A stretch of DNA of 64,000 nucleotides from Kitasatospora sp. NBC_00374 (GCF_041434935.1 NZ_CP107964.1:4216001-4280000), one strand, 5' to 3'. Shown: positions 1 through 8,584, counted from the stretch's first letter. Notes: generated from the letters alone by a model not told the origin. A program made the numbers and translations.

Positions 1-23
1 TCCTCGCCTTCAGGAGCTTCGCC

Positions 24-1661
24 ATGTCCAAGACCCTCAAGACCGCCGCGATCCGCCTCACCTCCGCCTCCGCCCTGGCCGTGTCCGTGCTCACCGCGGT
101 TGTCGCCACCCCGGCCGGCGCCTCGCCGCTCACCGACGGCATCTCCGCCACGGCCCGCGCCGAGAACGGCAACTCGTACTGTGCCCACGGCGGTTACGTC
201 GGTGGACCGAACCAGTCCAGCAGCTGCACCGGCGGCACCACCCGTACCCATGCCTGGTGCGCCGACTTCGCCGGCTGGGTCTGGGCCCGGAACGGGGTCA
301 CCGGCCTTGGCACGCTGGACGACCGGGCCGCCAGCTTCATGGACTACGGCAAGAAGTACGGCACGCTGTCGCAGACCCCGCACGTCGGTGACGCGGTCGT
401 CTACAACTACAACGGCAGCGACTACGCGGACCACGTGGCCCTCGTCACCGGTGTCAACGGCGACACCGTCACCATCACCGGCGGCAACCAGGGCGGATTC
501 CCGGGCCACGTCTCCACCAACTCCACCACCAGCTGGCGGGTCGGCCAGGCGCCGTGGCGGCAGACGATCAGCGGCTACATCTCGCCGGCCGGCACCAGCA
601 CCCCCCAGTACCCCAACCCGGGCTCGCTGCCGGCCGGGACGCTCGTGAAGTCGCCGAACGGCCCTGACGTGAAGGTGATGATCTCCGGTTCCGGCATTCC
701 GGTGGCGGCCTCCGACGTCACGCCCGACAAGTACGACCTGAGCAAGATCGTGCTGATCGACGACTCCGCCTTCCGTGCCCTGCCGAGCGCCCCCGCGGCC
801 GGCACGGTCGTCCACGACCAGGCCGGCGGCGCCGACCGCTACGTGGTCATCGACAACGCGGCTCTCCGGATCGGCGGCGAGGACTGGATCCCGGGTGGTT
901 ACAACACCCGTGCCGACATGGGCGTTCCGACCGCCTGGCTGCAGGCCGCCGCGCAGCGCACGGTTCCCACCGGCACCGTCGTGATGGACCAGTCGGGCAC
1001 CGACCCGGCGCGGTACGTGATGGTGGACGGCGCGGCGCTGCACATCTCGGGCGCCGAGTGGACGGCCGACGAGTACAACACCCAGATGCTGATGGGCGTC
1101 CCGGGTGAGTGGCTGAAGGGCGCCGTCGCCAAGACCGTGCCGACGGGCACCGTGATCATGGACCAGTCCGGCAACGACCCGGCCCGCTACGTGATGCTCA
1201 ACGGCGCTGCCGTACACATCTCGGCCTCCGAGTGGACGGCCAACGGCTACGACACCCGCTCGCTGATGGGCGTCCCGGGTGAGTGGCTGGGCTCCACCAC
1301 GGCCCGCCAGGTCGCCAACGGCACGATCGTCAAGGACGCCTCCGGCGCCGACGCCAGCGTGTACGTGATGGCGGGTGGCGTGGCCGTGCCGCTGACGTAC
1401 GCCGACTTCACCGGCCTCGGCTACGACAAGCGCCCGCTGGAGGGCGCCCCGGGCGAGTGGCTGAAGTCGGCCGCGGCGAAGGCCGCCCCCGCCGACGGGA
1501 CCATGCTGCTGTCCCCGGAGAGCAACACCGTCTGGCAGGTCACCGGCGGCAAGAAGAAGGCCCTGACCGCCGACGCCTTCGGCCCCGGAAAGCTCAGCTT
1601 CAACGACGTGGTCAGCGTCCCGACGGCCTTCACCGCGAAGTTCCCGACCGTCACCGCCTGA
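24..1661 (+). CDS. Secreted CHAP-domain cell-wall hydrolase with six C-terminal repeats
   Basis: A 545-residue exported protein. The start is supported by an AGGAG ribosome site at about 11-15. Residues 1-33 form a signal peptide ending near PAGAS. Residues about 50-190 form a CHAP (NlpC/P60-type) domain, which cleaves peptidoglycan peptide or amide bonds. The likely nucleophile is the Cys of HAWCADFAGWVW, with His in DHVALVTG and Asn in GGNQG. From about residue 205 there are six repeats of about 55 residues, typically opening GTVVMDQSG.DPARYVM and closing MGVPGEWL; they probably bind the wall. The same tail occurs in the next gene. A hairpin follows the stop. CHAP assignment is firm; the exact bond cleaved is not known. 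Confidence 0.85.
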   Translation: MSKTLKTAAIRLTSASALAVSVLTAVVATPAGASPLTDGISATARAENGNSYCAHGGYVGGPNQSSSCTGGTTRTHAWCADFAGWVWARNGVTGLGTLDDRAASFMDYGKKYGTLSQTPHVGDAVVYNYNGSDYADHVALVTGVNGDTVTITGGNQGGFPGHVSTNSTTSWRVGQAPWRQTISGYISPAGTSTPQYPNPGSLPAGTLVKSPNGPDVKVMISGSGIPVAASDVTPDKYDLSKIVLIDDSAFRALPSAPAAGTVVHDQAGGADRYVVIDNAALRIGGEDWIPGGYNTRADMGVPTAWLQAAAQRTVPTGTVVMDQSGTDPARYVMVDGAALHISGAEWTADEYNTQMLMGVPGEWLKGAVAKTVPTGTVIMDQSGNDPARYVMLNGAAVHISASEWTANGYDTRSLMGVPGEWLGSTTARQVANGTIVKDASGADASVYVMAGGVAVPLTYADFTGLGYDKRPLEGAPGEWLKSAAAKAAPADGTMLLSPESNTVWQVTGGKKKALTADAFGPGKLSFNDVVSVPTAFTAKFPTVTA

Positions 1662-1687
1662 GCACCATCGGCCTGAGCACCACCCCT

Positions 1688-1720
1688 GGGCCGCCCGGTC
1701 TTCCTCCGGCCGGGCGGCCC
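1688..1720 (+). terminator. Hairpin terminator after the CHAP gene
   Basis: Perfect 11-bp stem GGGCCGCCCGG / CCGGGCGGCCC around an 11-base loop, between the two wall-hydrolase genes. There is no T-tract, as is common in Streptomyces. It suggests the second gene is at least partly transcribed on its own. Confidence 0.6.
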
Positions 1721-1786
1721 GCTCGCCCAGCGCCACCCGCCGTCGCCCTCGCCCTCGCCCGCACCTTGCCCCGAACAGGACCCGCC

Positions 1787-3043
1787 ATGCGCTCCTCCGC
1801 CCGCCAGAAGTCCGCGCTCGCCGTCACCGCCACCGCCCTGCTCGCGCTCGCCACCCCGCTGCTCACCGGTACCGACGCCTCGGCCGCCTCCGTCTCGACC
1901 TGGGACAAGGTCGCCCAGTGCGAGGCCAGCGGCAACTGGAGCATCAACACCGGCAACGGCTACTACGGCGGCCTGCAGATCTCGATGTCGACCTGGCGCG
2001 CCTTCGGGGGCACCTCGTACGCCACCCGCCCCGACCTGGCGACCAAGCAGCAGCAGATCCTGACGGGCGAGAAGATCCTGGCCGGCCAGGGGCAGGGTGC
2101 CTGGCCGTCCTGCGGCCCCGCCGCAGGCCTCGGCTCCGACCACACCAACCCGTACCCCGCCAGCCCCTCCTACCCCGACCCCGCCTCGCTGCCGGCCGGG
2201 ACGCTGGTGAAGTCGCCGAACGGCCCCGACGTGAAGGTGATGATCTCCGGGGCGGGCGTCCCGGTGGCGGCCTCCGACGTCACCCCCGACCACTACGACC
2301 TGAGCAAGATCGTGCTCGTGGACAACTCGGCGTTCAACGGCCTGCCGAGCGCGCCCCCGGCCGGCACCGTGGTCCACGACCAGGCGGGCGGCGCCGGCCG
2401 CTACGTCGTCGTCGACGGCGCCGCACTGTCGATCTCCGCTGCCGACTGGACCGCCGACGGGTACAACACCCGCCCCGACATGGGCGTCCCGACCGCCTGG
2501 CTGCAGACGGCCGCCCAGCACACCGTGGCCAACGGCCGCGTGGTGATGGACCAGTCCGGCAACGACCCGGCCCGCTACGTGATGGTCAACGGCTCGGCCC
2601 TGCACATCTCGGCCTCCGAGTGGGCGGCCAACGGCTACGACACCCGCTCGCTGATGGGCGTCCCGGGTGAGTGGCTGAACGGCGCCGCGGCACGCCAGCT
2701 CCCGAACGGCACCGTCGTCAAGGACGCCTCCGGCGCCGACGCCAGCGTGTACGTGATGGCGGGTGGCCTGGCCGTACCGCTGACCTACGCCGACTTCACC
2801 GGCCTCGGCTACGACAAGCGCCCGCTGGAGGGCATCCCGGGCGAGTGGCTGAAGTCGGTCGCGGCGAAGGCCGCCCCCGCCGACGGCACCATGCTGCTGT
2901 CCCCGGAGAGCAACACCGTCTGGCAGGTCACCGGCGGCAAGAAGAAGGCCCTGACCGCCGACGCCTTCGGCCCCGGAAAGCTCAGCTTCGACGACGTGGT
3001 CAGCGTCCCCACCGCCCTCACCGCGAAGCTCCCGACCGTCTGA
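1787..3043 (+). CDS. Resuscitation-promoting-factor-like transglycosylase with five C-terminal repeats
   Basis: A 418-residue secreted protein. The signal peptide covers residues 1-32 (cleavage near ASA). Residues about 35-110 are an Rpf domain (lysozyme-like fold) that cuts the glycan backbone of peptidoglycan. The catalytic Glu is in VAQCEASGNWS, and the paired cysteines expected of the family are the Cys before that Glu and the Cys of WPSCG. The ATG at 1787 precedes the hydrophobic leader and has an AGGA element about 10 bases upstream. The tail repeats five units of the kind found in the preceding CHAP protein, with near-identical DNA in the last 150 bases. Rpf enzymes act in spore germination and wall remodelling; the shared tail suggests both enzymes are targeted to the same wall site. 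Confidence 0.88.
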   Translation: MRSSARQKSALAVTATALLALATPLLTGTDASAASVSTWDKVAQCEASGNWSINTGNGYYGGLQISMSTWRAFGGTSYATRPDLATKQQQILTGEKILAGQGQGAWPSCGPAAGLGSDHTNPYPASPSYPDPASLPAGTLVKSPNGPDVKVMISGAGVPVAASDVTPDHYDLSKIVLVDNSAFNGLPSAPPAGTVVHDQAGGAGRYVVVDGAALSISAADWTADGYNTRPDMGVPTAWLQTAAQHTVANGRVVMDQSGNDPARYVMVNGSALHISASEWAANGYDTRSLMGVPGEWLNGAAARQLPNGTVVKDASGADASVYVMAGGLAVPLTYADFTGLGYDKRPLEGIPGEWLKSVAAKAAPADGTMLLSPESNTVWQVTGGKKKALTADAFGPGKLSFDDVVSVPTALTAKLPTV

Positions 3044-3058
3044 CCCCGCCCCGCCCCA

Positions 3059-3095
3059 GGCCGGCCTCCCTCCCCACCCGGAGCGGAGGCCGGCC
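3059..3095. terminator. Bidirectional hairpin between convergent genes
   Basis: Perfect 11-bp inverted repeat GGCCGGCCTCC / GGAGGCCGGCC with a 15-base loop, placed between the Rpf gene and the convergent MocR gene. Confidence 0.6.
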
Positions 3096-3100
3096 CGCGG

Positions 3101-4558
3101 TCAGCTGCCGGCCAGGGAGCGGGCCGTGACGGCGAGACGGCGGGCCGCCTCGGCCAGTTCGGCGAGGTCTGCCGCGGCGGCGAGGTTCAGGCGCAGCCGG
3201 TCGGTCGGCGGCTCGGCCGGGAAGTAGTGACGACCCGCGTCGACGGCCACCCCGTGGTCCCGGGCCGCGGCGGTGACCGCCGTGTCCACGAGGGCCGGCG
3301 GCAGCCGCAGCCACAGGTGCAGGCCGCCGGCGGGGGTCTGGCCGGCCGAAGGCTGCGGGAGGCCGGGCGTCCAGTCGGGGACTTCGTGGGAGAGGGCGTC
3401 GACCAGGACGGCGCGGCGTTCGCGCAGTGCGGTGGCGAGGGATCGCAGGTGGCGGTCCCAGGCCGGGGTACTGAGCAGTTCGACGGCGGCCTCCTGCAGC
3501 GGTCGGGCGATGAAGAAGTCGTCCACCCGCCGCGCCTCCAGCAGGCGGCGCATCACCGGCCCTCGGGCGATCAGCGCGCCGATCCGCAGGCTGGGCGAGG
3601 CGGGCTTGGTCAGCGAGGTCAGGTGGATCACCGTGCCGTCTCGGTCGTCGGCGACCAGCGGTCGGGGCACGGGCCGGCCGTGGCCGAGGTGGCGGGCGAA
3701 GTCGTCCTCGATCAGGAAGGCCCCGGCGGCCCGGGCCACGTCCACGACCTGGCGGCGGCGTTCCGGTGCGAGGACGGCGCCGGTGGGGTTGTGGAAGGTC
3801 GGCTGGCAGTAGAACAGCCGGGCCCCGGTCATGGCGAACGCCTCGGCGAGCAGGTCGGTGCGGACCCCCTCGTCGTCCGTCGGTACGGGTACCGGGCGCA
3901 GTCCGGCGGCGCGGGCGGCGGCGAGCGCGCCGGGGTAGGTGGGTGACTCGACGAGCAGCGGGCTGCCGGGGGCGACGATGGCCCGGAACAGCATGGAGAG
4001 CGCGCCCTGACCTCCGCCGGTGACCAGTACGTCCTCCGGGGCGACGGCGCCGCCGGCCTGGCGCGCGAAGATCGCTCGCAGCGGTGCCAGGCCCGCGGCC
4101 GGGGCGCGGTGCCAGGCGTCCGGGCGGCGGGCGGCGCGGGCCAGCGCGGCGCCGAGCGCCCTGGTGGGCTGGAGGTTCTCGTGCAGGTAGCCGCCGGAGA
4201 GGGCGATGGTCCCGGCCGGCACCGGCGCCGACGGCCCGAACTCGCCGGGAGCCGCGTCGGGGTCGGTGGCGCCGGGCCCCCGGTCGTGGCCGGACAGGGC
4301 GATGGCCTGCCAGGAGGTGTCCTCCGCGGCCGCTCCGGCCCGGGCCTGGCGCGGAGCCGCGTAGGTACCGCTGCCGGGGCGGGTGACCACCGCGCCCTCG
4401 GCCGCCAGCTGGGCGATCGCGCGGGACACGGTGACCGGCCCCACACCGTGACGGGCGATCAGCTCCCGGCTGCTGGAGAGCCGTTCGCCCGGGGCGAGCC
4501 CGGCGAGGTCCCTCCGGAGGATCGCCAGCAGGGCTTCAGTACTGCTACTGTCAGACAT
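3101..4558 (-). CDS. MocR-type regulator: GntR helix-turn-helix fused to aminotransferase domain
   Basis: A 485-residue fusion regulator. Residues about 8-75 are a GntR winged helix (ERLSSSRELIARHGVGPVTVSRAI). Residues about 115-480 have the fold-type I aminotransferase domain, with the PLP lysine expected in SLTKPASPSLRIG and the Asp/Tyr pocket in the preceding segment (FLIEDDFARHL). MocR proteins sense PLP or an amino substrate and usually control a divergent gene. Here that is the aminotransferase at 4557, whose ATG overlaps this ATG (CATG). It may be an activator of the aminotransferase-exporter pair. The family is secure; the ligand is unknown. Confidence 0.88.
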   Translation of the reverse strand: MSDSSSTEALLAILRRDLAGLAPGERLSSSRELIARHGVGPVTVSRAIAQLAAEGAVVTRPGSGTYAAPRQARAGAAAEDTSWQAIALSGHDRGPGATDPDAAPGEFGPSAPVPAGTIALSGGYLHENLQPTRALGAALARAARRPDAWHRAPAAGLAPLRAIFARQAGGAVAPEDVLVTGGGQGALSMLFRAIVAPGSPLLVESPTYPGALAAARAAGLRPVPVPTDDEGVRTDLLAEAFAMTGARLFYCQPTFHNPTGAVLAPERRRQVVDVARAAGAFLIEDDFARHLGHGRPVPRPLVADDRDGTVIHLTSLTKPASPSLRIGALIARGPVMRRLLEARRVDDFFIARPLQEAAVELLSTPAWDRHLRSLATALRERRAVLVDALSHEVPDWTPGLPQPSAGQTPAGGLHLWLRLPPALVDTAVTAAARDHGVAVDAGRHYFPAEPPTDRLRLNLAAAADLAELAEAARRLAVTARSLAGS

Positions 4559-5792
4559 GAAGAATCATGGTAGCGCTTCTCTCTCGGCGCCGGAACCGCT
4601 CCTCGACCTCGCCGCCCTGCGGGCCGACACCCCGGGCTGCGAGTCGGTCATCCACTTCAACAACGCGGGCTGTGGGTTGATGGCCCGCCCGGTGCTCCAG
4701 GCGATGGTCGACCACCTGCACCTGGAGGCCGCCATCAGCGGCTACGAGGCCTCCGCCGCACGCGCGGACGAGGTCGCCGTCTTCCACGCGGCAACCGCCG
4801 AGCTCCTCAACACCCGCCCCGGCAACATCGCTTTCGCCGCAAGCGCGACCCACGCCTACACCAAGGCGCTGTCGGCGATCGACTTCCGCCCCGGCGATGT
4901 CGTACTCACCACCCGCAACGACTTCATCTCCAACCAGATCGCCTTCCTCGCGCTGCGCAGGCGCCACGGCGTCAGGATCGTGCACGCTCCCGACCACCCG
5001 GACGGCAGCGGAGTCGACGTGGACGCGATGGCCGCGCTGATGCGCGCCCACCGCCCGCGCCTGGTGGCCGCCACCCATGTGCCCACCAACTCCGGCCTGG
5101 TCCAGCCGGTGGCCGAGATCGGCCGACACTGCCGGGAGCTCGGCCTGCTGTACCTGGTCGACGCCTGCCAGTCGGTCGGGCAGCTCCCGATCGACGTCGA
5201 GGAGATCGGCTGCGACCTGCTCACCGCCACCTGCCGCAAGTTCCTGCGCGGGCCGCGCGGTTCGGGCTTCCTGTACGTCTCCGACCGGGTCCTGGAGGCA
5301 GGGTACGAGCCGCTGTTCATCGACATGTACGGCGCGCGCTGGGTGGCTCCCGACCGCTACCGGGCGGTGGACACCGCCGCCCGCTTCGAGGAGTGGGAGT
5401 TCCCGTACGCCACGGTGCTCGGCTGCGCCGCCGCGGTCCGCTACGCGCTGCGGGTCCGGCAGGCGCCGGTCGCACGGCGTACCCCCGCCCTGGCGGGCCG
5501 GCTGCGCGAGCGGCTGGCCGCCGTGCCGGGCGTGCGCACGCTGGATCGCGGACCGGCCCCCGCCGCGCTGGTGACCTTCGCGGTCGAGGGCTGGGAGCCG
5601 GGGCCGTTCAAGGCGGCGATGGACGCCCGGGGCGTCAACTCGGCGCTGAGCTACCGGGAGTTCGCCCAGTTCGACTTCGCCGACAAGGAGGTGCAGTGGT
5701 GCCTTCGGATGTCGCCGCACTACTACAACACCGAGGACGAGGTCGACCGGGTGGCGGACTCGGTCGCCGAACTCGCGGGGCGAACCCGATGA
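4557..5792 (+). CDS. Class V PLP-dependent aminotransferase / cysteine-desulfurase-like enzyme
   Basis: A 411-residue fold-type I PLP enzyme of class V. Visible motifs are HFNNAGCGL near the N-terminus, the cofactor Asp in LVDACQSVGQ, and the Schiff-base Lys in TCRKFLRGPRGSGFL (about residue 230). Relatives include isopenicillin-N-epimerase-like and EgtE-like C-S lyases, so the reaction cannot be fixed from sequence. The first ATG overlaps that of the divergent MocR gene and there is no room for a ribosome site, so the transcript may be leaderless or may start further inside. Its stop overlaps the start of the MFS gene (ATGA), which indicates translational coupling and a shared pathway, perhaps amino-compound processing and export. 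Confidence 0.82.
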   Translation: MKNHGSASLSAPEPLLDLAALRADTPGCESVIHFNNAGCGLMARPVLQAMVDHLHLEAAISGYEASAARADEVAVFHAATAELLNTRPGNIAFAASATHAYTKALSAIDFRPGDVVLTTRNDFISNQIAFLALRRRHGVRIVHAPDHPDGSGVDVDAMAALMRAHRPRLVAATHVPTNSGLVQPVAEIGRHCRELGLLYLVDACQSVGQLPIDVEEIGCDLLTATCRKFLRGPRGSGFLYVSDRVLEAGYEPLFIDMYGARWVAPDRYRAVDTAARFEEWEFPYATVLGCAAAVRYALRVRQAPVARRTPALAGRLRERLAAVPGVRTLDRGPAPAALVTFAVEGWEPGPFKAAMDARGVNSALSYREFAQFDFADKEVQWCLRMSPHYYNTEDEVDRVADSVAELAGRTR

Positions 5793-7108
5793 CGCGGACC
5801 TCTCCGGCCCCGGCCGCGACGACGGCGGACGCGCCACAGCCCCGAGGCCTCTGGCACAACCGCGACTTCCTCAGGTTCTGGCTCGGCGAGACCGTGTCGC
5901 TGCTGGGCACCCAGATCACCAACCTCGCGCTGCCGCTGACCGCCATCGGCGCCTTCGGCGCGACCGACGAGCAGGTCGGCCTGCTGCGCTTCCTGCAGCT
6001 CGCGCCCTACCTCGGGCTCGCGCTGGTGATCGGCGTCTGGACCGACCGGGCCCGGCGGCGGCCCGTCATGCTGGGCGCCAACCTGGTCAGGCTGGTGCTG
6101 CTCGCCCTCGTCCCGGTGCTGTACTGGTGGCACGCCCTCGACCTGCCCACGTTGATGGTGATCGCCTGCACCGTCGGCATCGCGTCGGTGGTGTTCGACG
6201 TGAGCTGGATGTCCTACGTGCCGGTGCTGGTGAAGAGCCCCGAGCACTACGTCGAGGCCGGTGCCAGGATGGGCGCCGGCTCCTCCGCCGCCGACGTGGC
6301 CGGGCCCGGGATCGCCGGTGTCCTCGTGTCGGCCCTCACCGCGCCGGCGGCCCTGATCGTCGACGCCTGCTCGTACGCGGTGTCCGTCATCTCCCTGCTG
6401 CTGATCCGCACTCCCGAGCCGCGGCCCGAACCGGCCGCCGAACGCCGGCTGCTGCGCGAGCTCAAGGACGGTCTGGGCTGGGTCATGCACGACAGGGTGC
6501 TGCGGGCACTCGCGCTGACCGGCTTCTGCTGCAACTTCTCGATGGTCACGGTGTGGACGATGTTCCTGCTCTACGGCACCCACGACCTCCACCTCGGCTC
6601 GACGGGCCTCGGCGCCGTCTTCGCGACGGCCTCGGTGGGCGGCCTGATCGGCGCACTGATCTCCCGGCGGGTCATCGCGCGGTTCCCGCTCGGCCGGGTC
6701 TACCTGGTCGCCCAGTCCGCGCTGCTGCTCGGCCCGGCCCTGATCCCGTCCGCGGCCGGGCCGCGCCCGGTGATGATCGGGATGTTCGTCCTGTCCTTCT
6801 TCGCCACCTACCTCGGCCTCGGCGTGGCCGGGGTGATCATCGTCAGCCTCCGCCAGGCCATGACACCGCAGTCGATGATGGGGCGGATGACGGCGGCGTT
6901 CCGGACGTTGCTGTTCGGCGGCGGGGCCCTGGGCGGTCTGTCCGCCGGGCTGCTCGCCGGGCGGATCGGCGCCAGGGGCGCCCTGGCCGTGGCCGCCGCC
7001 GGCTCCGCCGCTGTGGTGATCGGTCTACTGGTCTCCCCTGTCAGCCGGCTGCGGGTCCTGCCGTCGTCACCGCGGCAGGTGCCGACGGCGGCCGGCCCGG
7101 GCCGGTGA
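5789..7108 (+). CDS. MFS transporter, probable drug/metabolite exporter
   Basis: A 439-residue protein with about 12 membrane segments, in the MFS_3 (enterobactin exporter-like) group. The N-terminus FLRFWLGETVSLLGTQITNLALPL is typical of that group, and WTDRARRRPVML is the loop 2-3 motif of MFS proteins. It starts within the stop codon of the aminotransferase gene (4-base overlap), so the two are co-translated. The likely role is efflux of the aminotransferase product or of a related toxic compound, under control of the MocR regulator; the substrate is not predictable. Confidence 0.85.
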   Translation: MTRTSPAPAATTADAPQPRGLWHNRDFLRFWLGETVSLLGTQITNLALPLTAIGAFGATDEQVGLLRFLQLAPYLGLALVIGVWTDRARRRPVMLGANLVRLVLLALVPVLYWWHALDLPTLMVIACTVGIASVVFDVSWMSYVPVLVKSPEHYVEAGARMGAGSSAADVAGPGIAGVLVSALTAPAALIVDACSYAVSVISLLLIRTPEPRPEPAAERRLLRELKDGLGWVMHDRVLRALALTGFCCNFSMVTVWTMFLLYGTHDLHLGSTGLGAVFATASVGGLIGALISRRVIARFPLGRVYLVAQSALLLGPALIPSAAGPRPVMIGMFVLSFFATYLGLGVAGVIIVSLRQAMTPQSMMGRMTAAFRTLLFGGGALGGLSAGLLAGRIGARGALAVAAAGSAAVVIGLLVSPVSRLRVLPSSPRQVPTAAGPGR

Positions 7109-7130
7109 CGGCCGGCCGGCCGGCCGTGCA

Positions 7131-7162
7131 GCCGGGAGCGGGGGTTCGCTCCCGCTCCCGGC
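7131..7162. terminator. Bidirectional hairpin between MFS and NTF2-like genes
   Basis: Perfect 12-bp stem GCCGGGAGCGGG / CCCGCTCCCGGC with an 8-base loop between convergent genes. Confidence 0.65.
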
Positions 7163-7172
7163 GACCCGGCGG

Positions 7173-7571
7173 TCAGTGATCGGCGCCGGTCCCGGCTGCC
7201 AGCGGGACCTCGCCCGCGGTCTTGCTGTAGCCGAGGGCCTCGACGATCAGGCCGCCCCGCACGCGCATGACGTTCACGCCCTCCACCCAGTCCGTGGGGC
7301 CCTCGCCGTAGCGGTACCGCCAGCGGATCGTCGCCCGCTCGCCGGCCGCGAAGACGTCCACGGGCTCGAACCGCGCGGTGCGGTCGTCGGCGAGGGCCTG
7401 CCACCACGCCAGGCAGGCCGCGCGGCCCTCGACGCGCTCCCCGCTGGGGGCCGGCTGGACGGATTCCATGACGCAGTCCTCGCCGATCAGATCGGCGAGG
7501 GCGCCGGCGTCGTGGCGGACGAAGGCGTGGTTGAAGCGGTCGACGACCTCGGCCGTGGTGCGGACGGACAT
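7173..7571 (-). CDS. NTF2-like / SnoaL-fold protein
   Basis: A 132-residue protein of the SnoaL/NTF2-like cone-fold superfamily (VVDRFNHAFVRHDAGALADL near the start; IRWRYRY...VEGVNVMRVRGG in the beta-sheet). Such proteins are small-molecule isomerases, hydrolases or binding proteins. The start at 7571 is favoured by an AAGGGGG ribosome site seven bases upstream, over an in-frame upstream ATG that lies within the operator. It is divergent from a TetR gene, and the two palindromes between them very likely control this gene. It may help clear a toxic organic compound sensed by the regulator; the substrate is unknown. Confidence 0.75.
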   Translation of the reverse strand: MSVRTTAEVVDRFNHAFVRHDAGALADLIGEDCVMESVQPAPSGERVEGRAACLAWWQALADDRTARFEPVDVFAAGERATIRWRYRYGEGPTDWVEGVNVMRVRGGLIVEALGYSKTAGEVPLAAGTGADH

Positions 7572-7593
7572 GGTTCCCCCTTGGCGCGATAGA

Positions 7594-7609
7594 TAGACCA
7601 TTCGGTCTA
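7594..7609. promoter_or_regulatory. Palindromic operator 1 for the TetR regulator
   Basis: Perfect inverted repeat TAGACC-ATTC-GGTCTA 23 bases upstream of the NTF2-like start codon. The size and position fit a TetR operator that blocks transcription of the divergent gene. A related site lies 27 bases further on. Confidence 0.7.
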
Positions 7610-7620
7610 CCATCACCATA

Positions 7621-7642
7621 TAGACCGGTTGATCTACCGGTC
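7621..7642. promoter_or_regulatory. Palindromic operator 2 for the TetR regulator
   Basis: TAGACC-GGTT-GATCTA (7621-7636) matches operator 1 with one arm mismatch and overlaps a second inverted repeat, GACCGGT-N6-ACCGGTC (7623-7642). It ends 21 bases before the tetR GTG, so it could serve autorepression. Confidence 0.65.
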
Positions 7643-7663
7643 AATGGGTGACAGGGTGGCGCC

Positions 7664-8245
7664 GTGACCGCACGCACCGCTCCCGGCCCCCGCGAACGTC
7701 TGCTGGAGGCCGCCCAGGAACTGACGTACAGCCAGGGGATGGGCGTCGGTGTCGACGCCATCCTCAAAGCCGCGAACGTGGCCCGGCGTTCGCTGTACGA
7801 GCACTTCGGCGGCAAGGACGGCCTGATCGCCGAAGTGCTGCGCCGCAGCACCGCCGAGGACGAGGCCGGCTACCGCGAGACCATGCGCGCGGCGGGCGAG
7901 GATCCGCGCGACCGCCTGCTGGCCGTCTTCGACAACCTCGCCGGGGTGGTCGACGCACCGGGCTTCCGCGGCTGCCGGTACCTGGCCGCAGACCTCGCCC
8001 TCGCGGACCCCGGCCACCCCGGGCACGAGGTCACGCGCGACTACCGCGGCAGCGTGCACCGTCTCCTCGAACGGGAACTGGTGGAGCTCGGCCATCCGCG
8101 GCCGGCGCACGCCGCCGACCAGCTCCTCCTGCTCATCGACGGTCTGCTGGCGGCCGGAGCGACCCGACCCGACACCCGCCCGGCGGCGGCCGCCCGTGAA
8201 CTCGCCGAGCACGTCCTCGACGCAGGGCGCCGTCAGGCCCGCTGA
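7664..8245 (+). CDS. TetR-family transcriptional regulator
   Basis: A 193-residue TetR repressor. The N-terminal helix-turn-helix is at about residues 10-57, with the recognition part VGVDAILKAANVARRSLYEHFGGK followed by DGLIAEVL. The C-terminal helices (about 75-190) form the ligand and dimer domain. GTG start at 7664. It is divergent from the NTF2-like gene, with two similar palindromes in the 92-base gap. Autoregulation plus control of the neighbour is the likely arrangement. The inducer is unknown. Confidence 0.88.
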   Translation: MTARTAPGPRERLLEAAQELTYSQGMGVGVDAILKAANVARRSLYEHFGGKDGLIAEVLRRSTAEDEAGYRETMRAAGEDPRDRLLAVFDNLAGVVDAPGFRGCRYLAADLALADPGHPGHEVTRDYRGSVHRLLERELVELGHPRPAHAADQLLLLIDGLLAAGATRPDTRPAAAARELAEHVLDAGRRQAR

Positions 8246-8584
8246 CCGGCCCCCGACGGCCGCATCGAATCCGGCGCCGGATTTCACCGCCGGGATCCGT
8301 TGCACATTCCACAATCCGCGACGCCCGACAGGAAGGCCGTCCGGACAGGAGTTATCGTATAGCCGAGGGGGAGTCCTGCGGGAACCGAGACAGTTCTGAC
8401 GGGCGCCCCGACGCGTGGTCCGGCCATCATTTCGGATCGCAACCGTCGAAGCTTCAAGAATGAAGTTTCACCGATAGCGGCGGCCGCTACCGACCGTCAC
8501 GCCAACCCCAACCGAGTCCAGTGGCGTCCGTGCGTCGCGCGCCGAAACGGTAGCGCCCGCACGGCCGCGAGGGAGCATCCGGTC
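8246..8584. other. Non-coding stretch before the neprosin gene, with two palindromes
   Basis: No credible coding frame. It holds a perfect 16-base palindrome AATCCGGC/GCCGGATT at 8268-8283, just after the tetR stop (possible terminator or protein site). A second inverted repeat TAGCGGC-G-GCCGCTA lies at 8475-8489, extendable with a mismatch. The second sits 95 bases before the next gene and could be an operator. The segment 8440-8475 is less G+C rich than its surroundings. Confidence 0.5.

Noticed and set aside
1661..1787. c-di-AMP (ydaO) riboswitch before the Rpf gene
   Set aside because: Such riboswitches often precede streptomycete wall-hydrolase genes, but the 125-base gap holds only a terminator hairpin and no ydaO core; the region before the CHAP gene lies outside the window.
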